Shown: positions 1 through 8,891 of the stretch, in pieces
How positions within the stretch are numbered: position 1 is the stretch's first letter
How the letters are laid out: each line of letters opens with the position of its first letter
Assembly (NCBI GenBank): GCA_947456995.1
Contig: CANGVB010000010.1
Span: forward strand, 1 to 16,468
Length of the DNA stretch: 16,468 bases
Source of the DNA: Bryobacteraceae bacterium
GTDB lineage: Bacteria; Acidobacteriota; Terriglobia; Bryobacterales; Bryobacteraceae
Reading direction: 5' to 3'
The notes under the pieces: generated by a model
Told to the model about the DNA's origin: nothing
Database searches by the model: none
The model's input: the letters and a program-made list of their open reading frames with translations, nothing else
Made by a program: the position numbers and the translations under genes

Positions 1-261
1 GATCTGTTCGAGGATGCGGGCGCGTTTGGCAACGGAGGTCTTGCCCCAGGCGCGGCGAGCAGCGTGTGCTGCGTCGAGGGCGCGATCAATGTCAGCGGCG
101 TTCGAGCGAGGGATCTCGCATAGCACCTTGCCGGTGACCGAAGTTGTGTTCTCGAAATAGCTTTGCGACAAAGGAGCAACCCATTCACCGCCGATGTAGT
201 TTTCGTAGCGATGTTTGAGGTTGATCTTCATGCCGCCGAGGCTGGATTGATGCGTGGACAT
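1..261 (-). CDS. NAD(P)-dependent aldehyde dehydrogenase, N-terminal fragment (cut by window edge)
   Basis: Only the first 87 codons are in the window; the gene continues leftwards. The translation reads [20 protein letters not shown], then [10 protein letters not shown], a tract ending [11 protein letters not shown], and [20 protein letters not shown]. This is the usual N-terminus of the acetaldehyde/medium-chain aldehyde dehydrogenases of the ExaC/AldB type, soluble cytoplasmic enzymes that oxidise aldehydes to acids with NAD(P). The catalytic Cys and Glu lie outside the window. I chose the ATG at 261 because an AAGGA (complement of 271-275) sits 9 bases before it; an internal ATG at 231 would give the MKINLK start common in relatives and cannot be excluded. 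It is divergent from the Gfo/Idh/MocA gene. In a fucose context such an enzyme could oxidise lactaldehyde, but that is speculation. Confidence 0.88.
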   Translation of the reverse strand, partial: MSTHQSSLGGMKINLKHRYENYIGGEWVAPLSQSYFENTTSVTGKVLCEIPRSNAADIDRALDAAHAARRAWGKTSVAKRARILEQI

Positions 262-270
262 TGAGGTAGA

Positions 271-275
271 TCCTT
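271..275 (-). promoter_or_regulatory. Shine-Dalgarno site of the aldehyde dehydrogenase gene
   Basis: The complement reads AAGGA, 9 bases before the ATG at 261. It is the clearest ribosome binding site in the window and decides the start of the aldehyde dehydrogenase in favour of 261 over 231. Confidence 0.6.
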
Positions 276-377
276 GATGAGATGTCGCGGAGATCCAACG
301 TGGCTAGCTCCGCCGTTGACGATTCTATACTCTGTTGGGCCGCTCGTAATATGATGGATTCGCTTTCCGTTAAATTT

Positions 378-1895
378 ATGAGCGAATCACTTTCCAGACG
401 ATATTTCTTCTACGGTGCCTTGTTGACCAGCGCCGTTCCTGCTGCGGGTTATAGCAGCGTCCCTTCGTTGCGTGCGCTTGGGTACAAGCCCTTCTACAGC
501 AAACTCAACATTGCTGCTATCGGCTGCGGAGGGCAGGGAGGAGTAATTCTCAACCAGGCTGCGCAGACTGAGAATATCGTTGCCATGTGTGATGTCGATC
601 TTGATCGGGGTGCTGCGAACCTGAAGAAGTTTGAGAAGGCACCGCTGTACCGTGACTTCCGGGTGATGCTCGATAAAGAAGGCAAGAACATTGATGCGTG
701 CACGATTGCCATCCCTGACTTTATGCACGCTACCGTTGCCCTGGCCTGCATGCAGCGAGGCAAGCACGTTTATCTTGAGAAGCCGCTTACGCGTACTGTC
801 TGGGAAGCACGCCTGCTTGCTGATGCTGCTGTGAAGTATAAGGTTGCGACGCAGATGGGCAATCAGGGCTTTTCGCATGAGTCTCATCGCACGGCTGCCG
901 AGATTGTCTGGTCTGGAGAGATTGGCGACGTTACTGAAGTGCATGTCTGCGTTACGCCGGGCACGCACCCGACGGGCCTGCAAGCGCCCCCGCCTGAAGC
1001 AAGTGTACCCGCGAATTTGGACTGGCAGGCCTGGCTTGGCAATTCGCCCATGCGCGCTTTCAGCCCCGATTATGTACCTTACAACTGGCGCGGCTTCTAT
1101 GACTTTGGGACAGGCCAGATTGGCAACTGGGCTACACACACGGCTGGGCCTGTGCACCATGCGCTGATGCTGGGTGCTCCTACCAGTGTTGAGTGTGTTT
1201 CACAAACCAACCCGAGCAAGATCACATTCCCGGATCGCGCCGTGATTCGTCTGGACTTCCCCTCTCGCGGTGACATGCCGCCAGTGAAGGTGTTCTACCA
1301 TGACTCGGCGCGTAGCACCGATCCTGATGTTTATCATGTACCTGGAATGGAGAATGAGATCATTCTTCCCCCGCCGAATAACCTGACAGCGAAAGGACGT
1401 CCGATGGGCGGTGGCCGTCGTGAAGGCGGAGGGCCTCGTCCAACACCGCAGCCCGGAGCACCGCGTATGGGTGCTGGCGGCCCAGGCGTGAAGGTGTTTG
1501 GTGGTGATCGTGGTGGGCCGGCCAAGGGTCTGCTTACTGGGAATGGAGCCGTGTTTATTGGCACCAAGGGCATTATGGCTACGGTAGAACGTGGCGAAGG
1601 TGTATGGCTGCTGCCTGCTGCTCGATGGGCTGAATACGTGTTGCCTCCGCAGGTGCTTACGCGCTCGCCCGGCCACATGGCGGACTGGATTCGCGCGGCC
1701 AAGGGAGGCGATCCGGCCTGCTCGCACTTCGGTATTTCTGGCCCCTATGCAGAGTGGCTGGCTCTTGCCGCCCTCGCTTTCCAGGTGCCTGGCAAGCTTG
1801 AATGGGACAGCAAGTTGCTTCGCTTCACCAACAGTGTGGCGGCCAACAAGCTGGTTAAGCCCAACTTCCGTCCCGGTTGGGAATTGAAACTCTAG
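378..1895 (+). CDS. Tat-exported Gfo/Idh/MocA family oxidoreductase
   Basis: A 505-aa NAD(P)-dependent sugar oxidoreductase. The frame is open from an ATG at 282 and also has ATGs at 351 and 354. I prefer 378 because it puts a twin-arginine leader at the N-terminus (SLSRRYFFYG, then a hydrophobic stretch ending near AVPAAG); none of the starts has a good Shine-Dalgarno. The Rossmann motif is IGCGGQGG at about residues 48-55, followed by the acidic strand end CDVD. The family EKP signature, with its catalytic Lys, is at 134-136 (HVYLEKPLT). The C-terminal substrate-domain motif reads GNWATH (249-254), with Asn where relatives usually have Asp. Residues about 339-383 are a Gly/Pro/Arg-rich low-complexity insert. 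The arylsulfatase gene starts one base after the stop, so the two are surely cotranscribed. Export suggests it oxidises a glycan or glycoside in the periplasm, carrying its cofactor through Tat; the substrate is unknown. Confidence 0.9.
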   Translation: MSESLSRRYFFYGALLTSAVPAAGYSSVPSLRALGYKPFYSKLNIAAIGCGGQGGVILNQAAQTENIVAMCDVDLDRGAANLKKFEKAPLYRDFRVMLDKEGKNIDACTIAIPDFMHATVALACMQRGKHVYLEKPLTRTVWEARLLADAAVKYKVATQMGNQGFSHESHRTAAEIVWSGEIGDVTEVHVCVTPGTHPTGLQAPPPEASVPANLDWQAWLGNSPMRAFSPDYVPYNWRGFYDFGTGQIGNWATHTAGPVHHALMLGAPTSVECVSQTNPSKITFPDRAVIRLDFPSRGDMPPVKVFYHDSARSTDPDVYHVPGMENEIILPPPNNLTAKGRPMGGGRREGGGPRPTPQPGAPRMGAGGPGVKVFGGDRGGPAKGLLTGNGAVFIGTKGIMATVERGEGVWLLPAARWAEYVLPPQVLTRSPGHMADWIRAAKGGDPACSHFGISGPYAEWLALAALAFQVPGKLEWDSKLLRFTNSVAANKLVKPNFRPGWELKL

Positions 1896-1896
1896 G

Positions 1897-3447
1897 ATGG
1901 CCTTGGCTCAGCTCTCTCGTAGAAGCGTGCTTTCTCAGCTTGGGCTTGCTGCTGCCACACAGGCCAGGAAGCCCAACATCATTCTCATGATGGCTGATGA
2001 TATGGGCTTCTCTGACATCGGTTGTTACGGATCGGAAATTGCGACGCCCAACCTTGACCGTCTGGCTCAAGGCGGATTGCGCTTTACGCAATTCTTCAAC
2101 AATGCGCGATGCTGCCCGACAAGAGCATCGCTTCTGACGGGCCTTTACCCGCATCAGGTGGGCATCGGCCATATGGTGAACGATCGTGGACGCCCTGCTT
2201 ATCAGGGTTACCTCAACGACCAGTGCGTCACGATTGGGGAGGCGTTGCGCGAAGGCGGTTACACCACGCTGATGACCGGCAAGTGGCATGTCGGCGAGAA
2301 GAAGCCACATTGGCCCAAGGACAGAGGCTTTGATCGCTATTTTGGTCTGGTCAGTGGGTCCAGTAGTTTCTATCGAGTCACGCAAGCGCGTCCGCTGGTA
2401 GATGAAGACAAGCCGGTTATGCCAAAGGATGACAGCTTTTATTTGACCGATTTGTTCACCGATCATGCAGTCAAATTTCTGGATGAAAACGGCCGCGGGC
2501 CGAAGCCATTTTTCTTGTACACCGCATTCACGAGCCCGCATTGGCCGTTGCACGCATTACCTGAGGATGTTGCCAAGTACCGGGGCAAGTACAAGATCGG
2601 ATGGGATGAACTCCGCAAGCGTCGCCACGCTCGCATGATTGAGCTTGGAGTGGTGGACAAACGTTGGCCGATCACGGATCGCGAGTCGGATGTTCCGGCC
2701 TGGGATCAAGTGAAGGACAAGGATAATCAGGATCTTTTGATGGCCGTCTATGCGGCTCAGATTGACCGTATGGATCAAAACATCGGTCGAATCCTGGCCA
2801 AGGTGAAGGAGCTTGGGCAAGAACAAAATACACTGATTTTGTTTTTGGCCGATAACGGTGGTTGTGCAGAAGTGATCGACCGCGGCAAGCCCGGGGTGCC
2901 TGCAGGCGGGCCTGATTCCTTTCTCAGTTATGGCCCTCCCTGGGCGAATGCCAGCAATACGCCATTCCGGCGCTACAAGCATTGGGTGCATGAGGGTGGT
3001 ATCGCAACGCCCTTGATCGCACACTGGCCGCAAGGCATCAAGGACGGGGGCAAGATCACCCACCAGCCTGGCCACTTGATGGACATCATGGCGACGTGTC
3101 TGGATCTTGGCGGAACCCCATATCCGCGTACATTCAAGAACCGCCCCGTCACTCCGCTAGAGGGGCGATCGCTCCTGCCAGTCTTTCAGGGCAGGAAGCG
3201 AACAGAGCATCCTTATCTCTGTTGGGAGCACGAAGGCAATCGAGCCGTACGACAGGGAAAGTGGAAGCTGGTTGCGCAGTTCAAAGGCGCCTGGGAGCTT
3301 TATGATCTTCAGGCTGATCGCACCGAGACCAAAGATTTGGCAAAAGCCAATCCTGCCAGGGCTAAAGCGATGACAGCGATCTATGATTCGTGGGCTCAGC
3401 GGTGTGGCGTTGTACCGTATGAAAGCCTCGAGCGGGCCGCTCTTTAA
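1897..3447 (+). CDS. Tat-exported cysteine-type arylsulfatase (sulfatase family S1)
   Basis: A 516-aa sulfatase that hydrolyses sulfate esters, probably on a glycan, in the periplasm. The N-terminus LSRRSVLSQLGLAAATQA is a short twin-arginine leader. Metal ligands D34-D35 lie in MMADDMGFSD. The formylglycine motif C-x-P-x-R-x-x-x-L-T-G is C72-C-P-T-R76 through LTG, so the residue converted to formylglycine is C72. The GKWH motif (K129, H131), SPHWPLH (H215), LADNGG (D319, N320) and the basic YKHWVHEGG loop complete the active site, so it should be active. Length is normal for the family. The start is fixed by its one-base distance from the oxidoreductase stop. A formylglycine-generating enzyme is required but is not in the window. 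Natural substrate unknown; genes of this type are often in carbohydrate loci and a fucosidase lies downstream. Confidence 0.93.
   Translation: MALAQLSRRSVLSQLGLAAATQARKPNIILMMADDMGFSDIGCYGSEIATPNLDRLAQGGLRFTQFFNNARCCPTRASLLTGLYPHQVGIGHMVNDRGRPAYQGYLNDQCVTIGEALREGGYTTLMTGKWHVGEKKPHWPKDRGFDRYFGLVSGSSSFYRVTQARPLVDEDKPVMPKDDSFYLTDLFTDHAVKFLDENGRGPKPFFLYTAFTSPHWPLHALPEDVAKYRGKYKIGWDELRKRRHARMIELGVVDKRWPITDRESDVPAWDQVKDKDNQDLLMAVYAAQIDRMDQNIGRILAKVKELGQEQNTLILFLADNGGCAEVIDRGKPGVPAGGPDSFLSYGPPWANASNTPFRRYKHWVHEGGIATPLIAHWPQGIKDGGKITHQPGHLMDIMATCLDLGGTPYPRTFKNRPVTPLEGRSLLPVFQGRKRTEHPYLCWEHEGNRAVRQGKWKLVAQFKGAWELYDLQADRTETKDLAKANPARAKAMTAIYDSWAQRCGVVPYESLERAAL
3430..3445 (+). terminator. Possible weak terminator hairpin at the sulfatase stop
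   Basis: GAGCG (3430-3434), loop GGC and CGCTC (3438-3442), followed by only three Ts before the stop codon TAA. The stem overlaps the last codons and the T-tract is short, so termination here would be weak. The downstream tRNA has its own promoter, which fits a transcript end in this area. Confidence 0.25.
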
Positions 3448-3467
3448 AAGCTCAATTCAACTGAGTC

Positions 3468-3497
3468 TTGACAGCAAAGAGATGCGTTTGCTGTAAT
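3468..3497 (+). promoter_or_regulatory. Sigma-70-type promoter of tRNA-Asn
   Basis: A perfect -35 box TTGACA (3468-3473) is followed after 18 bases by TGTAAT (3492-3497), one mismatch from TATAAT. Transcription would start near 3504, leaving a leader of about 8 bases before the mature tRNA at 3512. This is the best match to a housekeeping promoter that I see in the window. Confidence 0.72.
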
Positions 3498-3511
3498 AGA
3501 AAAGTCAGCGT

Positions 3512-3586
<75 letters not shown>

Positions 3587-3612
3587 TTCCTTTTTCCCCC
3601 TCCTCTTCTACT

Positions 3613-4299
3613 TCAGCACCCCACGACTGCGAAATGTGCTGCTTTCCCAACCATTTGCCCGGGTAGCGCCCATGTTGAGAGATACAGTGTGAGGTCGCTC
3701 GTATTGGAACGGCTGCTGTGATCGATAACGAGATCCAGTCTTCCATCACCGTCCAGATCTCCAGCCCAGACCAGTTCTCCTCGTTGATCCGATAAGCCGC
3801 CCGGCCACTGGAAGAGGGTTTGCGTTTTTCCTCCATGCTTGAATTGCAGAAGAGTGGAATTCACCACTCCGACGCTGTATGCCTTGGCGTCGCAAGTGAG
3901 GAGTATCGGATTTTGTTCGAGGAATGAACCGTTTTCACTGCGGTCGAAGCAGGTGTGGACAGGTTTGGTTGCGAGTTGCGGAAGGCCGCGAAGCAGGAAG
4001 AGCGGCTCGGCTTCTGTAGCTTCCTCAAGCGTTATTTTGTTTACACACTTCTCGTCGCCAATCGGATCATGTAGCTTCTCCGCTACGATACGAAGCCTGG
4101 TCCACGCGAAGCCATCTCGCGAGGGAACAAGCCCGATCCAGCCGCCACTCGATTTGAATTCGGCTTCGCCCTGGTGGAAGGTGCCGAGCTGGATTAAGTC
4201 CAACCTGGGGCGGGGAACCGGCTTCGTAGCCGGACGCTTGACTGATTGTTGAGCAAAAGCCGGGGCGAATGTCATCAAGATCGAAAGCAAAATCCTCAT
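3613..4299 (-). CDS. Secreted protein of unknown function with one DxDGDG calcium-binding-like motif
   Basis: A 228-aa product that I do not recognise. Residues 1-16 (MRILLSILMTFAPAFA) form a Sec signal peptide with an A-x-A cleavage site, followed by a Lys/Pro/Arg-rich linker. Near the C-terminus, DLDGDGRLDLVID (181-193) matches the calcium loop of EF-hand, dockerin, FG-GAP and VCBS proteins. It is present once, so this is not a full beta-propeller. Four cysteines (85, 117, 136 and the last residue, 228) could make disulfides in the periplasm. The ATG at 4299 is the natural start because the signal peptide follows at once. It is divergent from the LysR gene across 68 bases and convergent with tRNA-Asn. 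Being real is supported by the signal peptide and the ordered motif; function unknown. Confidence 0.75.
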   Translation of the reverse strand: MRILLSILMTFAPAFAQQSVKRPATKPVPRPRLDLIQLGTFHQGEAEFKSSGGWIGLVPSRDGFAWTRLRIVAEKLHDPIGDEKCVNKITLEEATEAEPLFLLRGLPQLATKPVHTCFDRSENGSFLEQNPILLTCDAKAYSVGVVNSTLLQFKHGGKTQTLFQWPGGLSDQRGELVWAGDLDGDGRLDLVIDHSSRSNTSDLTLYLSTWALPGQMVGKAAHFAVVGC

Positions 4300-4312
4300 G
4301 CTGGTTTCAGTC

Positions 4313-4334
4313 TAGCGGTTCGGGGCAGCCGCTA
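4313..4334. promoter_or_regulatory. Dyad in the lysR divergent region, candidate LysR-type operator
   Basis: TAGCGG (4313-4318), ten bases, then CCGCTA (4329-4334): a perfect 6-bp inverted repeat in the 68-base gap between the 228-aa secreted protein gene and the LysR gene. LysR-type regulators usually bind interrupted dyads next to their own divergent promoters. The position fits autoregulation; the binding itself is inferred. Confidence 0.4.
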
Positions 4335-4367
4335 AGACGCGTGCCTCAAGTGGAATGATGTTGAGGA

Positions 4368-5252
4368 ATGGAAATTTATCAGTTGGAATTGTTCCTGGCA
4401 GTGGTGAGCGCAGGGAGCCTCACGCAGGCGGCTAAAGACCGGGGACTTTCTGCAGGAGCGGTAAGCCAGCAATTGCAAAAACTGAGCGCTGACATTGGAG
4501 CTTCTTTATTCGTGAAAGCGGGCCGGGGTCTTCTCTTAACACCGGAGGGAGAGCAGTTTGCCGAACGTGCACGGCACTTGTTGAACGAAGTAGCTGAACT
4601 ACGCCATAGCTTCTCTGGAAATGCGGATCAGGATACAAGCCCATTTCACTTCGCCACCGGAGCAACAACGCTCATCCATGGATTGAGCCGGCCGCTACGC
4701 GCCCTTCGCCGCCGCTATCGACAGGCGCAGATTCGCGTCACCGTTGCCAATACCGAAGAGATGGTGGAGGGCCTCTTGAAGCGGCGTTTTGATCTGGCAC
4801 TCATTTCGTTACCCATCGAAGACGACCGTCTGAACATTACTCCACTCTACGAAGAGGAATTGCTGCTGCTCAGGAATTCAGATAAGCCTTTGAATGGTTG
4901 GCGTGTGGGCACAATCAAACCAGAGGATTTGAATTCCGAGCCATTTCTGCTCTACCCGCCCGATAGCAACATGAGGCAACTGATCAACCAGCACTTTCAC
5001 TCGTTGGGAGTGAATCCGCATGTTTCGATGGAGGCTGCCGATACGGAAGTAATTCTGAGAATGGTGGAAGCAGGCTTTGGGCAGTCCATCTTGCCGGAAT
5101 ACGCGCTCAGGCGCAGCCCGCGCTACTTCAAGGTAATGCGGGTTGAGGGCGCACGATTGTTCCGAAGGCAGGCTCTGGCTTCTCTGCGAAGCGCCTATTC
5201 GAGGCCGCTCACTCATGCCATCTCCAAATTGCTGCAGTCCAGTCTGCGTTGA
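4368..5252 (+). CDS. LysR-family transcriptional regulator
   Basis: A 294-aa DNA-binding regulator of usual LysR length. The winged helix-turn-helix occupies about residues 1-60: [20 protein letters not shown], then [19 protein letters not shown] and [18 protein letters not shown], a standard LysR start, which fixes the ATG at 4368. Residues about 90-294 form the periplasmic-binding-protein-like effector domain ([26 protein letters not shown] is typical of its first subdomain). It is divergent from a secreted-protein gene with a dyad between them, and the TonB receptor gene follows 64 bases downstream on the same strand. It probably controls one of these neighbours in response to a small ligand; the ligand cannot be read from the sequence. 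Confidence 0.93.
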   Translation: MEIYQLELFLAVVSAGSLTQAAKDRGLSAGAVSQQLQKLSADIGASLFVKAGRGLLLTPEGEQFAERARHLLNEVAELRHSFSGNADQDTSPFHFATGATTLIHGLSRPLRALRRRYRQAQIRVTVANTEEMVEGLLKRRFDLALISLPIEDDRLNITPLYEEELLLLRNSDKPLNGWRVGTIKPEDLNSEPFLLYPPDSNMRQLINQHFHSLGVNPHVSMEAADTEVILRMVEAGFGQSILPEYALRRSPRYFKVMRVEGARLFRRQALASLRSAYSRPLTHAISKLLQSSLR

Positions 5253-5316
5253 TGTTGCCTATTGTTTAGAAAAACTAAAGGGTTGCTGTGGTTCTTTTGA
5301 GTTGTTCTCCTACTCA

Positions 5317-8300
5317 ATGTGCGATAGTTTCATACGCGTGAAGACTCGTATTTCTTTCCTCCTTTTTTCTCTTTGTATTTCAAGCCTTTGGGGCCAGGAG
5401 TCGCGCGGCTCAATTGTGGGTACGGTTAGCGATGCCACCGGTGCAGTTGTGGCTGGCGCGACTGTTGAAATTCGCAACATGGAGATGGGCACTCGCAACA
5501 CGCTCACTACCAATGCAGCCGGACAGTATGTCACCAGCTTCCTTATTCCCGGCTCTTATAAAGTCACAGTAGAGAACGCGGGCTTCAAGAAGTTTGTGCG
5601 AGAAGGAATCGAACTGCGTGTCAACGATCGTCTGACTGTCGATGTAGCGCTGCAACTGGGTACGGCTGAGCAAAGCGTCACAATCTCTGGCGACACTCCT
5701 CTACTCAACACGGAATCTGCTTCACTCGGTACCGTGATCGACCGGCGCCGTGTGGCCGAGCTGCCACTGCCTCATGGCAACCCCATGTTTCTGATTGGGC
5801 TTGCTTCGGGCGTTTCGTTTACCCGCGACCCACGCCTGGACAGGCCCTTTGAGCCGACCCACATTGTCGGCTACACGATGGATGGCACACGGGCTAATCG
5901 CAGCGACATCACGATTGACGGTGCGGTTGCAACCGCAACCGCAAATGGCGGCGAGGTGATTGCATCCTATGTTCCTCCTGCCGATACCGTTGCCGAATTC
6001 AAGGTGCAGACTGCAACTTTCGACGCCAGCATGGGCAACACAGAGGGCGGCGTAACCAACATCAGCATGAAGTCTGGCACCAACGAACTTCACGGAACAG
6101 CCTATTACGTGAACATGAATCCAAGCCTTTTTGCCAATGACTTTTTTGCCAACGCAAACCGGATTGCCCGGCCGGATTTTTATTACCACCGCTGGGGTGC
6201 CAGCGTAGGCGCACCCGTAATGCTGCCCAAGATCTACAACGGCAAGAATCGAACCTTCTTTATGTGGGGTTATGAAGGCATTCGTGAAGCAAGGCCAAGA
6301 AACAACGGCACGCCAACTGTGCCAACAGACGCCATGAAGGGTGGAGACTTTTCACAACTGCTCGCGCTCAACAACAGCTATCAAATCTACAATCCCCTTA
6401 CGCGCCGAGCTGTGGCCGGCGGGCGCTTTCAACAGGACGCGTTTCCTGGCAACAGGATTCCCGCCTCTCTCTTCAACCCAATATCAAAGAGGGTTCTCGA
6501 CACCTTCTACCCCAAGCCACTCACGGCTGGGAATCCCGATGGCACCAATAACTACCTACGCCCTGAATTGCAGGAGCGGGCCGTTTACTTCACACATTCC
6601 GTCCGTGTTGATCACAATCTGACAGAGAAGCATCGCATGTTCGCGCGCCTGAACTACTACAACCGTGACAGTGACTACAACAACTACTTCAACAACCTGA
6701 CGACTGGGGAGTACTTCATGTTTGCATCCCGTGCCGCCACGATGGACCATGTCTGGACGATCAACCCATCGACTGTCTTGAACATGCGTTACGGCTACAA
6801 CCGCTTCATTCGCGGAACCAATGCAAACCCGGAGCAGCGCGGATTTGACCTCACATCGATCGGTTTTCCGGCCTCCTATGCGAACCAGATTCCGGCAGAC
6901 ATTCGGCGCTTCCCGCGCTTCGACATCGCTGGCTACCAGGGAACAGCAATTGGCGGCGAATTGCGTCCCAACGATACTCACTCCTTCAATGTCACTTTGC
7001 AGAAGGTGCAGGGGAAACATTCCTGGAAGTCTGGAGTTGAGTTTCGTTCTTATCGGGAGACCAACCGCTTCTTTGCCAATACGCAAACGGGACAATTTGT
7101 TTTTGACTCGAACTGGACTCGTGGCCCGCTCGACAATGCGCCCAATGCGCCGGGTTCACTTGGTCAAAGTGTTGCGGCATTCCTGCTTGGTTTGCCATCT
7201 GGTGGCGGTGTCACTCGTGCAGCCGACTATGCGGAGCAGTCCACAAGCTGGGGTGTCTTCTTCCACGACGACTGGCGTGTGACTTCAAAGCTCACATTGA
7301 ATCTTGGATTGCGCTGGGAGTATGAAGGTGCACTTACAGAACGGTACAATCGCAGCGTTCAGGGTTTTGATTTTTCTGCAGTACAACCCTTTGAAGCGGC
7401 AGCCCGTGCCGCTTACGCAAACAGTTCCACTCCAGAGGTGCCGGTTTCTGCATTCAACACAAGAGGCGGGCTCACCTTTGCCGGTGTGGGGGGGAATCCC
7501 CGTGCTTTGTTTAACACACCAAAGACGAACTTCATGCCACGAATCGGCTTCGCCTATCGCATAAACCCCAAGACCGTTTTCCGTGGTGGCTATGGCATCT
7601 TTTACGGCTTTCTCGGACAGCGTCGTGGAGACGTAATTCAGACTGGATTTACCCGCACCACGAATTTTGTGGCCAGCCAGGACAACGGACTGACTTTCCC
7701 CAATACACTCTCCAATCCCTTTCCGACACCGATCCTTGAGCCATTGGGAAGCAGTGGCGGTGCACAGACCTTCCTTGGGCAATCTGTGACATTCTTTCAG
7801 CAAAATCCGGTTGCCCCTTACATGCAAAGATGGCAGGCAGGCTTCCAGCGTGAACTCGGAAAGGGTTACGTGCTCGATGCCACCTATGTTGGCAATCGGG
7901 GAACGAGCATTGAAATCGGTCAAAACATCAACGTGACTCCGCAACGATTTCTCAGCACAAGCCCAACGCGCGATCAGGCCAGAATCGACTACCTGAGTGC
8001 GAACCTGCTGAACCCCTTCCGCGGATTGTTGCCCGCAGGTGCCATTGGTGCATTTACTGGAGTCAACATGGCTCGTGAAAGATTGCTGCGGCCTTATCCA
8101 CAATTTGATGCCGTGAATCAAACCCGCTTTGACGGCTATAGCTGGTATCACTCTTTGCAGATTGGGCTGGAGAAACGATTCTCCAAGGGCTACACGATCT
8201 CCGGCAACTACACGCTGTCGAAATTCATGCAAGCGACAGAAACTTACCAGGCCGATGACTTGCGGCCTGTGGAAGTTATCTCCGATGCCGACCGTCCGCA

Positions 8301-8832
8301 CCGCCTAACTGTGAGCGGCATCTATGAGTTGCCCTTTGGCCCCGGCCGCACCTGGCTGGCTGCAACCAATCCCGTGGTCTCACGCATTGTTGGCGGCTGG
8401 CAGTTATCTGGTGTTTACACTTTCCAGAGTGGTGCACCCATCAACTTTGGCAACATCATCTTCAACGGGGACATCAACAATATCAAGCTGAGCGGAGATC
8501 AACAGACGGTAGAGCGCTGGTTCAATGTCGACGCCGGGTTCAACCGAAACGCGGCGCAACAATTGGCCAGCAATATCCGCACCTTTCCGCTTCGCTTTGG
8601 CTTCCTCCGCGCCGACAAGGTCAACAACTACGATTTGTCAGTAATCAAGAATACGCAAATCAAAGAACGGGTGAACTTTCAATTCCGTGCAGAATTCCTG
8701 AATGCGATGAATCACAAGTTGCTTCCTGCGCCTAACACCTCGGTTGCCCAGGCGGCTTTTGGTCAAACCGTTGCTTCTAATACTGCGAACTATCCGCGCC
8801 GTATTCAGTTGACGGCGAAGTTCATTTTCTAA
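5317..8832 (+). CDS. Oar-like TonB-dependent outer-membrane receptor with carboxypeptidase-regulatory-like domain
   Basis: About 1171 aa. An ATG at 5317 ([10 protein letters not shown]) or a GTG at 5338 ([20 protein letters not shown]) both lead into a Sec signal peptide. The frame stays open upstream into the LysR gene, but that part is not credible coding. After the signal comes a beta-sandwich carboxypeptidase-regulatory-like domain (about 30-110: [35 protein letters not shown]). A plug region follows (about 120-260: [20 protein letters not shown]), then a long beta-barrel with repeated aromatic strands, ending in KFIF with the terminal Phe typical of outer-membrane proteins. The large Oar-like type is greatly expanded in Acidobacteriota and has no SusD partner here. 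It probably imports oligosaccharides, siderophores or other large ligands. The fucosidase follows after 59 bases, suggesting a glycan. Confidence 0.92.
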   Translation: MCDSFIRVKTRISFLLFSLCISSLWGQESRGSIVGTVSDATGAVVAGATVEIRNMEMGTRNTLTTNAAGQYVTSFLIPGSYKVTVENAGFKKFVREGIELRVNDRLTVDVALQLGTAEQSVTISGDTPLLNTESASLGTVIDRRRVAELPLPHGNPMFLIGLASGVSFTRDPRLDRPFEPTHIVGYTMDGTRANRSDITIDGAVATATANGGEVIASYVPPADTVAEFKVQTATFDASMGNTEGGVTNISMKSGTNELHGTAYYVNMNPSLFANDFFANANRIARPDFYYHRWGASVGAPVMLPKIYNGKNRTFFMWGYEGIREARPRNNGTPTVPTDAMKGGDFSQLLALNNSYQIYNPLTRRAVAGGRFQQDAFPGNRIPASLFNPISKRVLDTFYPKPLTAGNPDGTNNYLRPELQERAVYFTHSVRVDHNLTEKHRMFARLNYYNRDSDYNNYFNNLTTGEYFMFASRAATMDHVWTINPSTVLNMRYGYNRFIRGTNANPEQRGFDLTSIGFPASYANQIPADIRRFPRFDIAGYQGTAIGGELRPNDTHSFNVTLQKVQGKHSWKSGVEFRSYRETNRFFANTQTGQFVFDSNWTRGPLDNAPNAPGSLGQSVAAFLLGLPSGGGVTRAADYAEQSTSWGVFFHDDWRVTSKLTLNLGLRWEYEGALTERYNRSVQGFDFSAVQPFEAAARAAYANSSTPEVPVSAFNTRGGLTFAGVGGNPRALFNTPKTNFMPRIGFAYRINPKTVFRGGYGIFYGFLGQRRGDVIQTGFTRTTNFVASQDNGLTFPNTLSNPFPTPILEPLGSSGGAQTFLGQSVTFFQQNPVAPYMQRWQAGFQRELGKGYVLDATYVGNRGTSIEIGQNINVTPQRFLSTSPTRDQARIDYLSANLLNPFRGLLPAGAIGAFTGVNMARERLLRPYPQFDAVNQTRFDGYSWYHSLQIGLEKRFSKGYTISGNYTLSKFMQATETYQADDLRPVEVISDADRPHRLTVSGIYELPFGPGRTWLAATNPVVSRIVGGWQLSGVYTFQSGAPINFGNIIFNGDINNIKLSGDQQTVERWFNVDAGFNRNAAQQLASNIRTFPLRFGFLRADKVNNYDLSVIKNTQIKERVNFQFRAEFLNAMNHKLLPAPNTSVAQAAFGQTVASNTANYPRRIQLTAKFIF

Positions 8833-8891
8833 AAAGTCAGAATCTTGCGACCTTGCTCTGCGGGTTGTTTTGTGAAATCATGCCGTCAAGT

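Noticed and set aside
5265..5279. TTTAG-AAAAA-CTAAA inverted repeat before the TonB receptor
   Set aside because: Only 5 bp, A/T-rich, no T-tract; too weak to call an operator or a terminator.
5143..5316. Open frame extending the TonB receptor upstream into the LysR gene
   Set aside because: It overlaps the LysR coding end in another frame, and the signal peptide starts only at 5317-5338, so the upstream part is not coding.
5923..5936. Perfect 14-bp palindrome GCGGTTGCAACCGC
   Set aside because: It lies inside the TonB receptor gene and follows from the repeated Val/Ala/Thr codons of AVATATA; no sign of a regulatory role.
7285..8301. 338-aa minus-strand frame inside the TonB receptor
   Set aside because: It is antisense to a strongly supported barrel domain and has no recognisable motif or start signals.
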